This document shows, in pieces, positions 1 through 8,746 of a stretch of DNA of 28,595 bases (positions within the stretch are counted from its first letter, which is position 1; each line of letters opens with the position of its first letter). The notes beneath the pieces are model-generated. The model saw only the letters and a list, made by a program, of their open reading frames with translations, had not been told where the DNA came from and did no database searches. Made by a program: the position numbers and the translations under genes. This DNA is from a virus, in the IMG/VR virus record IMGVR_UViG_3300002514_000178, positions 1 to 28,595 of that record; one strand, 5' to 3'.

Positions 1-3000
1 GCGGGTTTTGCCGCTGATCAACTCGTTGAAAAGGTCGAGAAAGCCGTTCAGGGGGCCTGCGGCTGAGCCGAGTGCGCCACGCATGGAGCTGGCCATGCGG
101 TTGTTGACCTCGGAGCCGTACCAGGTGCCGTCGAGGTAGCCATCTTTGATGATGCGCTTGTGCTTGCGGCTTTTGCGGTCGGGGTGGCGCATCACGTCGC
201 GGATGGCCTCGTAGAAAAAGCGGGCGTTGCGCGGATCCCAAATGCTCATGCCCATGGCAGGAGCAAATACGAGGACGTTACTGAGCAGATTGCGGAAAGT
301 GGTCACGGGCGCGGCGACGGTCTGCATACCTTTCCAGAGGCGTACGGCGCGTGAGGGCCATGTGTGTGCCTGGGCGCGGACCTTTTCGAGGTTCAGCAGC
401 TCGTGGACGATGTCGGCGTCGACCCATTTGCCGCTGAGGTCGCCGTGCTTTTTGGGCACCTGCTCTTTTGGGATCCCGAGTTCGCGGGCGCGGCGGTCGA
501 TAGCCGGGTTCATGGGCTCGTCGGGGAGTTGCTCGTAGTGTCCGCGGCGTTCGGGGTGGCGGGCCATCAGGTCGGCGTGTTCGCGGGCCGTGAGTACGTA
601 TTCGCCTGCCCCCTCGCGGGCGAGGCGGTTTTTGGCGGCGGTCTGCTGCACCTGGTAGGACCAGTCGGCCATTGCGTCGGCCTCGGCTTTGATGTCGCGG
701 GACATGCCGTGGCGGCGTTCTGCGGTCTCGATGTGGGTGTTCCCCGAGCGGCGGGTGTTCTCCATCATGCGAGTGCCTTCGACCTGCATGGGAAGCCGTT
801 CGGTGCCGCCGGTGCGGTCGGGGCGGTTGCGGTGAGTCAGCGCATCGCGTGCGCGCGTGAGGAGACCGGGCTTGGGGACCGGGGCGCCGTAGACCTCTGG
901 CCAGAAGAGGCGGAGGGCGGTCGTGGGGTCGAGCACCATGCCGTTTTTGGCGGATTGGCGGGCGAGGATCAGTGCGCGTTGTGCCAGTGGGCGGCCGAGG
1001 TCGTTGACCAGGAGTGTTTTTTCCACCACCTGGGCAGCGAGCAGAGCGTCCTGGCGTCCGTGAATACGTTCGATCGTGCCGTTCTCGACGGCTCGCTTGA
1101 GGGCATCGATGCCGTTCTGGCCCCATTTGGCGCGGCCTTCGCGCGACAGACCCCAGCTGGCGGAACCGGGGTCGAATTCGACCAGGTTTCGACCATGCAC
1201 CTTGTCGAAAATGGGGCTGTGCTCCATGTGCATGAATTCGCGGACGGTTGGGAGGGCGTCAGGGTTCTCTTTGGCGAGCTTGTTGACGAGGTCGTGTAGG
1301 ACCATGTCGAAGCGCCGCGCGGTGCCACGTGTTTCGCGGGTGATGTTGCGGAACATGGCCGGGATGCGCTTGGCCTGTTCCAGCCACATCCAGCGTTGGC
1401 CGGCAGCGTTCGGGTTGTCGATGAGGTGTCGACGCGCGTAGATGGCCAGCGCGTCGAAGGGGACCATCCACGGAGCAGTGCCCATGCTGGCGGCGATCGA
1501 GGCGATGTCGAAGCGTCCGTCGGTGGCCACGAGGGCGCGGATTCGGGCTTCCTGGGCTTCCAGGCGGAGAACGTCGACGGCCATTTTGCCGTTCTGGCCG
1601 ATCCCCTCGGGGTCCATTGCTTCAAGACGGGCTGCGAGCTGCTCGGCGCGGGTTACGAGTGCGGCCTGGCTGGTGCGTTCGGGGTGACTGAGCGTTCGAT
1701 CGCCGCGTCGGGTGGCGGCTGCGAAGTCGCCCGTGGCCTGATCGTGGGGTCGAACGCGGAGTTCGGTGTCCAGCGCATTCAGCTGGTCGCGAATGTCGAC
1801 GAGTTCGCGCCAGGTGGCGCTGTGTGTGGAACCGGCGGTGCTGGTTTTGGCTGCTGCGGTGCCACGCGCTTCCAGTTGGGTTGCGATTGCGTCGATCGCA
1901 GCGGCGTCGAGCTGGCGAGGGTTGGGCGCGGGCGTATGCTGCGGCGCGCTGGGCTGTGCCGAGTCCATTTGCTGGGCAAGGGCTTCTGCGCGGGCGATTG
2001 CGTGCTGTGCGGAGCCGATTTCGCCGTCGTCGAGGTGTTTGCGGACGTCGGCGAGGTGTTCGCGCATCTGTCCGTCGCGATCTTTTAGGCGTTGGGCCCC
2101 GGAGGACTGTCCCTGACCGGATCGGGCGTCTACGCGGCCCAGCGAGGCGTTTTCGGCGACTGTTGCGGTTTCACCGCGGACGATTTCGCCGTGAATCCGG
2201 TTTCGGTCGGCGATTGCGGTGCGGTAGGCCCCGCCGTGGGTGTCACCGAGCGGGAAGTCGGGCGCGAGGCCCGCGTTTTCGGCCTGCCACGTGCGTAGTT
2301 TGCTTTGGAGGGCGTGACGGGCCCACAGACCGACGGCCATGAGCCCCGCGGGGTCGTCCTGCCACAGCTTGAGCGGGTCTTTGACGGCTTCGACGTGGTA
2401 ACGGGCCATGTGGCCGGTGGCACCGAGGGTGTCGTCGGCGAGGTCTTCGGGTGTGCGTTCGAAGTCGCCGAGGGCGGTGCCGGCGTGGTGGATCAGCTGA
2501 AAGGGGGCGAGCGCCAGTCCGACGAGTGAGCGGGGGAAGTTGATTGCGCCCTCGGTCAGAGGGTTGTCGGTGGCGGATTTGAAGTCCTCGGCCTTGCTGT
2601 CGCCGGTCCACGTGTTGCCGATGTCGTCGATCTGCGCCCATTTGGCGAAGCGTTCGGCCCATGCTTCGAGCGGCATGGTGGGCAGCTCGTTGTCGGGAGT
2701 CCACGGGCCGTCGGGGTCTTTCAGGTAGACGTTGGCTGCGATTTTTTCGCCGGTGTGGGCGAGGGTTTGGCCCAGCCGCAGCGGAACGCGCCATGATTTG
2801 TGGAGGAATTCCTCGGCGATGTTCGGGTCGCTGGCGAACGTTTTGCGTTCGCCCTGGGGGGTTATTTCGTCAGAGCCTTCGGTGATGCTGGTGACGTCGC
2901 CGCGGGACAGGCCGGGGAACCAGCCGCCGTAGAGGTCGAAGCCCAGGTCGCTGCCGTCGTGGTGTTGGTTGATGCGGTCTTTGTATTTGTTGCGGAGGTC

Positions 3001-3390
3001 GTGGTGGACCTTGCTGCGACTGGCCGGGGTTTCTTCGGCTGTGCCGGGGGGACGGTAGTAGTAGAGCTCACGGCGCGGGTCGTCGGAGGGTGCGTCGTCG
3101 GACGGGTAGTCCGCCCACGGGAGCGGGTTGGTGATGGTGCCAGCTGTGGGCGTGTATCCGGGTTCCGGTTTGCCGTCGCGGGTGATTGCTTCTTGGATGG
3201 CCTTGTATTTGGGCTCGTAGGCTTTGCGGGCACGTTCGTTGGCGACGTGTTTTTGCGCGGCCTGCGCGGACCATTTGTAGTTGCGTTGTGCGAGCCCAGA
3301 GGGGGTGGTGTCCAGCGCTTCCGACTGGCGGCGGGCTTCTTCGCGCTTCTGTTCGAAGGTCTCGAACGCGAGGGTCCAGGGATCACCCAT
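1..3390 (-). CDS. Giant internal-virion/polyvalent-type protein, C-terminus cut by window edge
   Basis: An open frame starts at ATG 3390 (MGDPWTLAFETFEQKREEAR) and continues without a stop to base 1, giving at least 1130 residues. I translated most of its length and found no stop. The first ~250 residues are hydrophilic and charged. Residues ~285-310 form an amphipathic stretch (NFPRSLVGLALAPFQLIHHA). Long Ala/Glu/Arg/Gln helices fill ~400-620. A hydrophobic patch (FRNLLSNVLVFAPAMGM) lies at ~1032-1048 near the visible end. It starts 1 nt after the stop of the upstream gene, at the end of the structural operon, where podoviruses carry proteins ejected into the cell ahead of DNA. I see no peptidoglycan hydrolase or other catalytic motif. 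The WK...FRNLLSN segment recalls the C-terminal parts of phage polyvalent proteins, but that is impression only. Function is inferred from size, composition and position. Confidence 0.85.
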   Translation of the reverse strand, partial: MGDPWTLAFETFEQKREEARRQSEALDTTPSGLAQRNYKWSAQAAQKHVANERARKAYEPKYKAIQEAITRDGKPEPGYTPTAGTITNPLPWADYPSDDAPSDDPRRELYYYRPPGTAEETPASRSKVHHDLRNKYKDRINQHHDGSDLGFDLYGGWFPGLSRGDVTSITEGSDEITPQGERKTFASDPNIAEEFLHKSWRVPLRLGQTLAHTGEKIAANVYLKDPDGPWTPDNELPTMPLEAWAERFAKWAQIDDIGNTWTGDSKAEDFKSATDNPLTEGAINFPRSLVGLALAPFQLIHHAGTALGDFERTPEDLADDTLGATGHMARYHVEAVKDPLKLWQDDPAGLMAVGLWARHALQSKLRTWQAENAGLAPDFPLGDTHGGAYRTAIADRNRIHGEIVRGETATVAENASLGRVDARSGQGQSSGAQRLKDRDGQMREHLADVRKHLDDGEIGSAQHAIARAEALAQQMDSAQPSAPQHTPAPNPRQLDAAAIDAIATQLEARGTAAAKTSTAGSTHSATWRELVDIRDQLNALDTELRVRPHDQATGDFAAATRRGDRTLSHPERTSQAALVTRAEQLAARLEAMDPEGIGQNGKMAVDVLRLEAQEARIRALVATDGRFDIASIAASMGTAPWMVPFDALAIYARRHLIDNPNAAGQRWMWLEQAKRIPAMFRNITRETRGTARRFDMVLHDLVNKLAKENPDALPTVREFMHMEHSPIFDKVHGRNLVEFDPGSASWGLSREGRAKWGQNGIDALKRAVENGTIERIHGRQDALLAAQVVEKTLLVNDLGRPLAQRALILARQSAKNGMVLDPTTALRLFWPEVYGAPVPKPGLLTRARDALTHRNRPDRTGGTERLPMQVEGTRMMENTRRSGNTHIETAERRHGMSRDIKAEADAMADWSYQVQQTAAKNRLAREGAGEYVLTAREHADLMARHPERRGHYEQLPDEPMNPAIDRRARELGIPKEQVPKKHGDLSGKWVDADIVHELLNLEKVRAQAHTWPSRAVRLWKGMQTVAAPVTTFRNLLSNVLVFAPAMGMSIWDPRNARFFYEAIRDVMRHPDRKSRKHKRIIKDGYLDGTWYGSEVNNRMASSMRGALGSAAGPLNGFLDLFNELISGKTR

Positions 3391-3391
3391 G

Positions 3392-5629
3392 TCAGGCGCC
3401 GATCATCCGCTGCATCAGCTGTGCGCGCTGGGGCGGAGTCAGGTTGGGTTGGTTGGCGATGTGCAGGAAGAGCTGTGCGTATTCGGCCGGTACGCCGATG
3501 CTGGTCGGATCGACCTGGGCGCGGTGTTCGAAGTTCTCGATCAGCCAGTCGTCGTCGGGGTGTGCGGGCTTCAGGTGCTCGGCGTCGAATTGGTCCTGGA
3601 GGATCGCTTTGATGGCTTTGGAGCCGCGGATATCGACCTTGGAGGAGCGGCGGTAGGCATCGTAAATACGGGGCAGGTGTGTGGCCCAGAGGCTTTTCAG
3701 GTTGTTTTGTTCGAGTTTGATTGCGTCATCGACGCTGAGAGTGTTCGCGAGTTTCGCGGCGGCGAAGTACGGGCGGGCCTGCGCCATTTTGGCCGTTACG
3801 CCGCGAGGGAGTTTGGCCGTGATGGTCACGGGCTCGTCGGCGAGGTGTCCGCGGTAGACGGAGCGGGCGTGTGCCTCCAGCAGGTCGAGCGGGACCATGA
3901 CGCCGTTTACGTTTAGCTTTTTGCCCTGGACGGGGTGCTGCTCGGTCATGCGTTTGAGCAGCGAGGCGACGATGCGGTCGTTGCGAGCGTTGGGGTTCAG
4001 CTCGGTGCGGAGTTTGCTCCGGAGCTGCTCGGAAAGTTTCCGGTATTTGTCGCCGTTTTGGCGGCGGAGCGTGGGGTTGTTTCGGGCTTCGCGGATTCCG
4101 CCTTCTTCGGTGGTGATGTCGGTGCGGCCTTTGACGAGGCCGTTGGTCACGGTTTCGATGTCCTGTTTGTATTGCTCCAGACCGGCTGTCCAGGCGGGTG
4201 TTCCGGGCTTCGGGCGGCGTGTCGCCCAGTGTTTTTGGACGTGGGCCAGGCGTGAGGCGGCTTCCAGGATTGGTTTGCGGTCGTTGCCCTCGGGGATGAG
4301 CCGGTGCGGGTAACGCAGGAGCATTTCGTTGTGGAGGTGTGAAGTTGGGTCGAAACGGTCGTCTGCGCCGCGGAATTCGTAATATTTGGCGGCTTTGGCG
4401 GAGAGGGTTGCCGTGTTGGCGAGCTGAATGGAGTTGGCGTAGCCGTCGTCGCCGAATGCCTGGGGCGGGCGGGGTGGCGGCGGTGGTGGCGGCTTGTAAC
4501 GCCGAGTGCGGCCTGCGGCGGCAGCGCGAATGCGGGCTTCCTGCTGGGCTTTGATGTCAGCGCGGTTCTGGTCGATCAGCGCTTTGAGTCCGAGGTACTC
4601 CTGCTCGGACATGGGAACGATTGCGGTGCCGGGGAGGCTGTTGGCCTCGGCCCACTCCTGTGTGGACCCCTTTTTGGGGACGTAGTTGTAGTTGTCGATG
4701 GCGTCCTGGAGTCGGACCATTTTCAGCTTGGCGCGAGAGAGTCGGGTCCATTTGCCGTCGTGGGCGGCTGCGACGACGTCGTTGCTGGCGAGGTGGCTGA
4801 CGACGCGGGCCTCGTACTCGTGGAGTCGCTGAGCGCGGCGGTTACCTTCGATCTTGTTGCTGTTGCGGAGGTTGGAAGCCTGCGCGTTTTTGAGCCCTTC
4901 GGTGCTTCGCTGGTTGGCGATTGTGCGCTGGGACGCTTCCCATTGGGCCCCGGCGGCGGGGTCGGCCCAGCGGGGCCCGTCGTAGCGGGAGCGAGGCTTG
5001 GCGTGGCCGGTCGGCGCTTCGGGGTGACGCGGTTGTGGGGTGCTGTCGGCGATGAACCGATCGTTCTGGTGGCGTTTGGGGAGGGCTCCGGAGAGACCCG
5101 CGCCGAATTCGGCTTTGGGGATCGCGCGCAGTCGGTCGATGGTTGTTTCGTTGGGTCCGCTGATCACGCGGCTTTCGGGGTCGTAACGGAGGCGCTCTTT
5201 GGGGTCGTGCGTTGCGAGGGCGCGGCGTTGGGCGCTGGTGTAGTCGTTCAGCGGCGGGTCGAGGCGTCCGCGGCGCGGAGTGCGGTCTTCGAGATAGGGC
5301 TCAGGGCGGCGGGGTGTCGCGTTGGGCGCTCGGAGGGCGTCGTCGGCCTGCTGTGAGCGGTAGGCGGGCAGCTCTTCGGGCTTGGCGGTGCTGCCGTGTT
5401 GAATGTCGAGGTACGGCTTTTGGTTGCTGTGTTTGTAGGCTTCCGAGGCGAGGGCCCCGCCGGTGTTGACGACGCCAGCAACCAGCTGGTTGACGACGGA
5501 GTTGCGCAGGCGTTTGTCGGCGAGCTCGCGCTCGAGTTCCATGCGCTCTTTGTTCATCTGAAGGTCGGCGCGGTTGCGCGCGAGCTGTGTCAGATAGCCG
5601 CTGGTGCCGTAGCTGGGAATTCCGGACAT
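3392..5629 (-). CDS. Putative internal virion (ejection) protein, 745 aa
   Basis: Start chosen at ATG 5629 (MSGIPSYGTSGYLTQL), whose A overlaps the upstream TGA (TGATG); the frame is open a little further but lies inside the upstream gene. Residues ~20-45 are a charged helix (MNKERMELERELADKRLRNS) followed by a small hydrophobic stretch (VVNQLVAGVVNTGGALA). A proline-rich low-complexity hinge with seven consecutive prolines lies around 4450-4500. The second half is rich in Lys/Arg/Gln helices, with no recognisable enzyme motif. It sits between two other large helical, low-complexity proteins downstream of the tail nozzle and spikes, the place where podoviruses encode core or ejection proteins. 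Assignment as a virion-internal protein is inference from position and composition; the reading frame itself is secure. Confidence 0.8.
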   Translation of the reverse strand: MSGIPSYGTSGYLTQLARNRADLQMNKERMELERELADKRLRNSVVNQLVAGVVNTGGALASEAYKHSNQKPYLDIQHGSTAKPEELPAYRSQQADDALRAPNATPRRPEPYLEDRTPRRGRLDPPLNDYTSAQRRALATHDPKERLRYDPESRVISGPNETTIDRLRAIPKAEFGAGLSGALPKRHQNDRFIADSTPQPRHPEAPTGHAKPRSRYDGPRWADPAAGAQWEASQRTIANQRSTEGLKNAQASNLRNSNKIEGNRRAQRLHEYEARVVSHLASNDVVAAAHDGKWTRLSRAKLKMVRLQDAIDNYNYVPKKGSTQEWAEANSLPGTAIVPMSEQEYLGLKALIDQNRADIKAQQEARIRAAAAGRTRRYKPPPPPPPRPPQAFGDDGYANSIQLANTATLSAKAAKYYEFRGADDRFDPTSHLHNEMLLRYPHRLIPEGNDRKPILEAASRLAHVQKHWATRRPKPGTPAWTAGLEQYKQDIETVTNGLVKGRTDITTEEGGIREARNNPTLRRQNGDKYRKLSEQLRSKLRTELNPNARNDRIVASLLKRMTEQHPVQGKKLNVNGVMVPLDLLEAHARSVYRGHLADEPVTITAKLPRGVTAKMAQARPYFAAAKLANTLSVDDAIKLEQNNLKSLWATHLPRIYDAYRRSSKVDIRGSKAIKAILQDQFDAEHLKPAHPDDDWLIENFEHRAQVDPTSIGVPAEYAQLFLHIANQPNLTPPQRAQLMQRMIGA

Positions 5630-7392
5630 CAGGCCTCCGGCGTGTTGGCGTAGGTGACCCACAGAATGTGTTGGAATTCAGGTCCGAGTGCGGCCCATTC
5701 CTTGTCGTCGTAGGGGGCGTTGGGCGGCGATTTGGCGTAGAGCCCGGTGTCGGGGTTGTAGGCCGTATTGAGTTCCCAATAGGCGTGCTGCTGCTCTTTG
5801 GACAGCTCGGCCCAGTATTTGCCGCCGGGGTAGTGCGGGGGCTGGGACGGGTGCTCTTTGGGGGGAACCCAGTTGCCGTCTTCGTCGTTGTAGCCGTCGT
5901 TGGGGCCAGCGTCTTCCTGTGGATCACCCTCGGGGATGGTGTCGTCGTCGTCTTCGAAGTCGCCGGAAATGCCGACGCTCTTGGGTGTGCCGTCTTCGTT
6001 GGCACCCCAACTGCTGGTGTCGATGACGGTGCCGTCGGGGAGGAGGTTCTGAAGGGCGCTGCCCTTGAGCCCCTGCTGGGACATGATGAAGGCGTTGAGC
6101 AGGGCGTTCCAGTCGTTGGATTTCTCGTCCTGGTCCTGCTGGTGTCCGAATTTGTCCTGTTCGAGGTCGTGCATTTCCTCGAAGATCGCCATCTTCTGCT
6201 CTTCGCTGAGCATGTGGCCGTAGAGGCTGGCGACGGTCTTCAGCTCGTTCAGCCGCTCTTCGATGGCGAGCTGCTCGTTCTTGAAGTGAATGTCGTTGAC
6301 CTGGGCTTGTGCCTGGCTGTCGACGGCACCGAATCCGGAGCCGACGAGGCCGGATGCGCCGAAGCCGCGAGCGCCCATCTGCTGGGAGAGGTTCGCTTTG
6401 GCCTGTGCGGCGGCTTTCGTGACCATGTCCTCCTGGCCGGCGAGTGCTTCGTCGGTCAGTCCGTAGTCTCCGGTGCCAGTCAGGGCCTCGTGGAGGGCCC
6501 ACTCGGCGTCGGTCTTCGTGGTGTCATCGTCGGTTTCGTGCGGGTTCGCGTCGTGGTCGTGTGGATCGGGTTCATCGTCGATGTCACTGGTTTCGTCGTC
6601 GTCAGGCTGGCCACCGGCCAGGGCGTCGAGGAAGTTGATGAGATCGATGTTCTGGGGGTTGTTCCAGCCGTAGAAGGGCGAGTCGGGCTCGTCGGTCGGA
6701 TCGGCTGCGCCGAGGATGTCGATGTCGACGGGGAGGTCGAATTTCCACGGGGCGAGGGGGTCGGAGTCGGAACCGTCGCCTGCGGGGTCGGAGTCGGGGC
6801 CGGGTCCGGAGTAGCTGTTGGGGTCGCTACCGTAACCGTAGTTGCTTCCGGCGCCGGGTAGCGGGACGGCGGTGCCAGCGTCGGGGTTGGGGTTTTGTGG
6901 TGATCCGGGGTCGTCCGGGGTCTCAGGGGGGCCTCCGGAAAACTGGTCTGCGATGACCGGAGCCTGGTACTGCGGCTGCTGGTGTGGGGTCTGCCAGCCG
7001 AGGTTTTGCTGCGGCTGCGGCTGGGTCTGGGGAGGCCCGAAGCCGGTGCCCGGCTGGGGTTGTTGACCGAAGCTTGGCATGGTCGGGGGCGGCTGTGCCG
7101 GGGACTGGGCTTGCGGTTGGGGCTGGAAACCCTGTGTGCTGTTGCGCAGCTGTTGTGCGGCTGCCTGGCGGGGGTGCGCCTGTGGGCGGGGTTGTGCAGG
7201 CTGCTGGCGTCTGGGTTGTGCGGGTTTGGGCTGCGGTGCGCGCGGAGCTGTGGCGGTCTGCGGTGTGGGGGGTGCGCCGTTCGCACGTTTCTTTGCGGCC
7301 TGCGCGAGCAGGTTGCCGCCCCGACCGGGGGCTTGCGGTTGCGGACGCTGCATGCCGCCGCCGCGGGGGCTGTATCCGTTTTTGTACATCAT
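5629..7392 (-). CDS. Putative internal virion protein with disordered Pro/Gln-rich N-terminus, 587 aa
   Basis: Starts with two ATGs at 7392 and 7389; the first forms an ATGA overlap with the upstream stop. The first ~150 residues are almost entirely Pro, Gln, Ala and Arg (QPQPQAQSPAQPPP-type), then comes an acidic Asp/Pro/Gly region with many DDD runs. The only clearly folded part is a helical segment in the second half: KAAAQAKANLSQQM, a Gly/Ser-rich turn (GARGFGASGLVGSGFGA), then SQAQAQVNDIHFKNEQLAIE and ERLNELKTVASLYGHM. Such an Ala/Gln helix, GxxASG turn and helix are common in podovirus internal or ejection proteins. The C-terminus (YPGGKYWAELSKEQQHAYWE) is aromatic and charged. No enzyme motif is seen. 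Its 3' end overlaps the next start by 1 nt, consistent with coupled translation of three ejection-type proteins. Confidence 0.78.
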   Translation of the reverse strand: MMYKNGYSPRGGGMQRPQPQAPGRGGNLLAQAAKKRANGAPPTPQTATAPRAPQPKPAQPRRQQPAQPRPQAHPRQAAAQQLRNSTQGFQPQPQAQSPAQPPPTMPSFGQQPQPGTGFGPPQTQPQPQQNLGWQTPHQQPQYQAPVIADQFSGGPPETPDDPGSPQNPNPDAGTAVPLPGAGSNYGYGSDPNSYSGPGPDSDPAGDGSDSDPLAPWKFDLPVDIDILGAADPTDEPDSPFYGWNNPQNIDLINFLDALAGGQPDDDETSDIDDEPDPHDHDANPHETDDDTTKTDAEWALHEALTGTGDYGLTDEALAGQEDMVTKAAAQAKANLSQQMGARGFGASGLVGSGFGAVDSQAQAQVNDIHFKNEQLAIEERLNELKTVASLYGHMLSEEQKMAIFEEMHDLEQDKFGHQQDQDEKSNDWNALLNAFIMSQQGLKGSALQNLLPDGTVIDTSSWGANEDGTPKSVGISGDFEDDDDTIPEGDPQEDAGPNDGYNDEDGNWVPPKEHPSQPPHYPGGKYWAELSKEQQHAYWELNTAYNPDTGLYAKSPPNAPYDDKEWAALGPEFQHILWVTYANTPEA

Positions 7393-7907
7393 GGTGCGGT
7401 GTCGTCCACGAGAAGGGCTTTGCAGGTGATGACGATCGTGAAGTCGGTGACGGTGTCGCCGCCGCCGCCGGTGGCTTCGGTGAGCTTGATGAAGCAGGTG
7501 TCGCCAGCCGAGAGGCTCGACTCCAGGAAGTCCGTGGTCGTCACTGCGGTGTCGTCGGCGACTGTTTCGAAGGCGGTGGCCTGATCGATGATCGCGGTGG
7601 CGGCGCCTTTGATCCACTCGCACTTGACGGTGCCGCCGCTGGCGCTGCTGCCGTGGGCGAGCGAGACCTCCAGTGGGATGAGGGTCATGCCGGTCGGCAC
7701 CTGCCAGCGCGGAAAGGATTTGGTTGCGGCGGACGTGAGCGTTGCGACGTACGTGATCGGGATGACGAAGCGGGCGCAGTTCGTCGTGAGGTTCGTGGTG
7801 TCGAGGGTGGCCGACCACGTCACGATCGTCGCGAAGTTTGTGTTTACCTCAGCTGGGTCGGCTGTAGCGCCGCCAGAGAAGCTGTTGGGTATTGTAAGGG
7901 CTCCCAA
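7389..7907 (-). CDS. Putative tail fibre/spike accessory protein, 172 aa
   Basis: The frame opens just after an in-frame TGA, and the first usable codon is TTG at 7907 (read as MGALTIPNSFSGGATADPAE), with a weak GGAAA seven bases upstream. The N-terminus (SFSGGATADPAEVNTNFATI) resembles the short adaptor sequence at the start of many phage tail-fibre proteins. The remainder is Thr/Ala/Val-rich and predicted to be beta-sheet (FVIPITYVATLTSAATKSF, DTVTDFTIVITCKALLV). It is short for a fibre and has no visible receptor-binding or enzymatic module. It lies directly downstream of the beta-helix spike gene and ends in an ATGA overlap with the next gene. A role as spike partner or capping protein is inference. 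Confidence 0.75.
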   Translation of the reverse strand: MGALTIPNSFSGGATADPAEVNTNFATIVTWSATLDTTNLTTNCARFVIPITYVATLTSAATKSFPRWQVPTGMTLIPLEVSLAHGSSASGGTVKCEWIKGAATAIIDQATAFETVADDTAVTTTDFLESSLSAGDTCFIKLTEATGGGGDTVTDFTIVITCKALLVDDTAP

Positions 7908-7941
7908 TCAATTTCCAGCCTGGGCGGGCTCGGGTTGGGCG

Positions 7942-7970
7942 TAAAGGCACAATAGCACAGCGATTGTCAA
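7942..7970 (-). promoter_or_regulatory. Possible -35-type element upstream of the TTG-started spike accessory gene
   Basis: A perfect TTGACA (minus strand, 7970-7965) lies in the 68-nt gap between two spike genes, one of the few non-coding gaps in the late region. The sequence 17 nt downstream (CCTTTA) is a poor -10. The context CGTTGACA resembles the better promoter at 15099-15128. Confidence 0.2.
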
Positions 7971-7975
7971 CGGCG

Positions 7976-8746
7976 TTAGTTGATGCGTTGTGCGCCTGCG
8001 TTCAGCTGGACGGCGGAGTCTGGGACGTTGTTCAGGCCGAAGATGTCGATGACGTCGGTGGCTACGTTGGTGCAGCTGTTTCCGATGAACGTGGAGTAGG
8101 TGACGGTGTTGGGGGCCAGGATGGCGTCTGAGCCGGTGAAGGTGGGGAATGTGTTGTGGCTGACGTCCATGGTGTTGGACGTCCCGGTAAACTCGATTGC
8201 GGCCCCGGTGGTGCGCGCGGTGATGCGGTTTCGGCGAATGTAGCGCTGGTTGCCGTTGCCGAAGTTCAGGGCCTGAAAGCAGTCGACGAATTCGCAGTCT
8301 TCGATGGTGATCCAGGCGGTGTTCGTGGTGATCGCGGCGAAGGTGGTCGCTGCATCTTCGATGCGAAGGCCGCGGAGGGTGACGTTGCGAGCTGTGATTT
8401 GAAGCATCGAGGCGGTGTCGGCGGTGGTGGTGCGCTTGAAGGTGGCGACCCCACGTCCGTCGATGACGAGGCCCCCGCGGCTGATGTCGAAGCCGCCTGC
8501 GGGGAAGTACCAGGTGCCCTCGGTGAGGGTGATGTGCAGGGGGTCGGGGTGTAGCAGCGTGGGGTCGCGACCGGCGTGGCCCTGGTTGATCAGCCATCTG
8601 AGCGATTGGTTGGGGCGTCCGATCAGGCCCAGGTCGTGGGTGCGTGTGGACGCGGCCTCGGCGAGTTGGGATAGCCCGCGTTGGGGCATCGTGGCCGGGT
8701 AACGGCGGAGGGGAACGGGGTTGCGTGTGGGCCGGCCGTTGCTCAT
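7976..8746 (-). CDS. Parallel beta-helix tail spike-like protein, 256 aa
   Basis: ATG at 8746 overlaps the upstream TGA (ATGA). Residues ~1-65 are an Arg/Pro-rich head, likely the virion attachment part. From ~70 onward repeated short strands punctuated by Asn and Gly (WYFPAGGFDISRGGLVIDGRG, NVTLRGLRIEDA, WITIEDCEFVDC, YIRRNRITA, MDVSHNTF, STFIGNSC) are the typical signature of a right-handed parallel beta-helix of the pectate-lyase-like superfamily, used by phages for surface polysaccharide binding or cleavage. I see no catalytic Asp/Glu pair I could name with certainty. At 256 residues it is short for a spike; a trimeric minimal spike is plausible. Its neighbours, nozzle upstream and fibre-like protein downstream, support a tail location. 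Confidence 0.8.
   Translation of the reverse strand: MSNGRPTRNPVPLRRYPATMPQRGLSQLAEAASTRTHDLGLIGRPNQSLRWLINQGHAGRDPTLLHPDPLHITLTEGTWYFPAGGFDISRGGLVIDGRGVATFKRTTTADTASMLQITARNVTLRGLRIEDAATTFAAITTNTAWITIEDCEFVDCFQALNFGNGNQRYIRRNRITARTTGAAIEFTGTSNTMDVSHNTFPTFTGSDAILAPNTVTYSTFIGNSCTNVATDVIDIFGLNNVPDSAVQLNAGAQRIN

Noticed and set aside
278-1126. 282-residue minus-strand Arg/Pro/His-rich frame
   Set aside because: Out-of-frame reading of the giant gene, which is continuous through this region in another frame with ordinary protein composition.
2800-3612. 270-residue plus-strand frame across the gene junction
   Set aside because: It crosses the boundary of two coupled minus-strand genes and has typical shadow composition.
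5587-6861. 424-residue plus-strand frame
   Set aside because: It is antisense to the Pro/Gln-rich and acidic ejection-type protein, with low-complexity Val/Gly composition and no supporting start signal.
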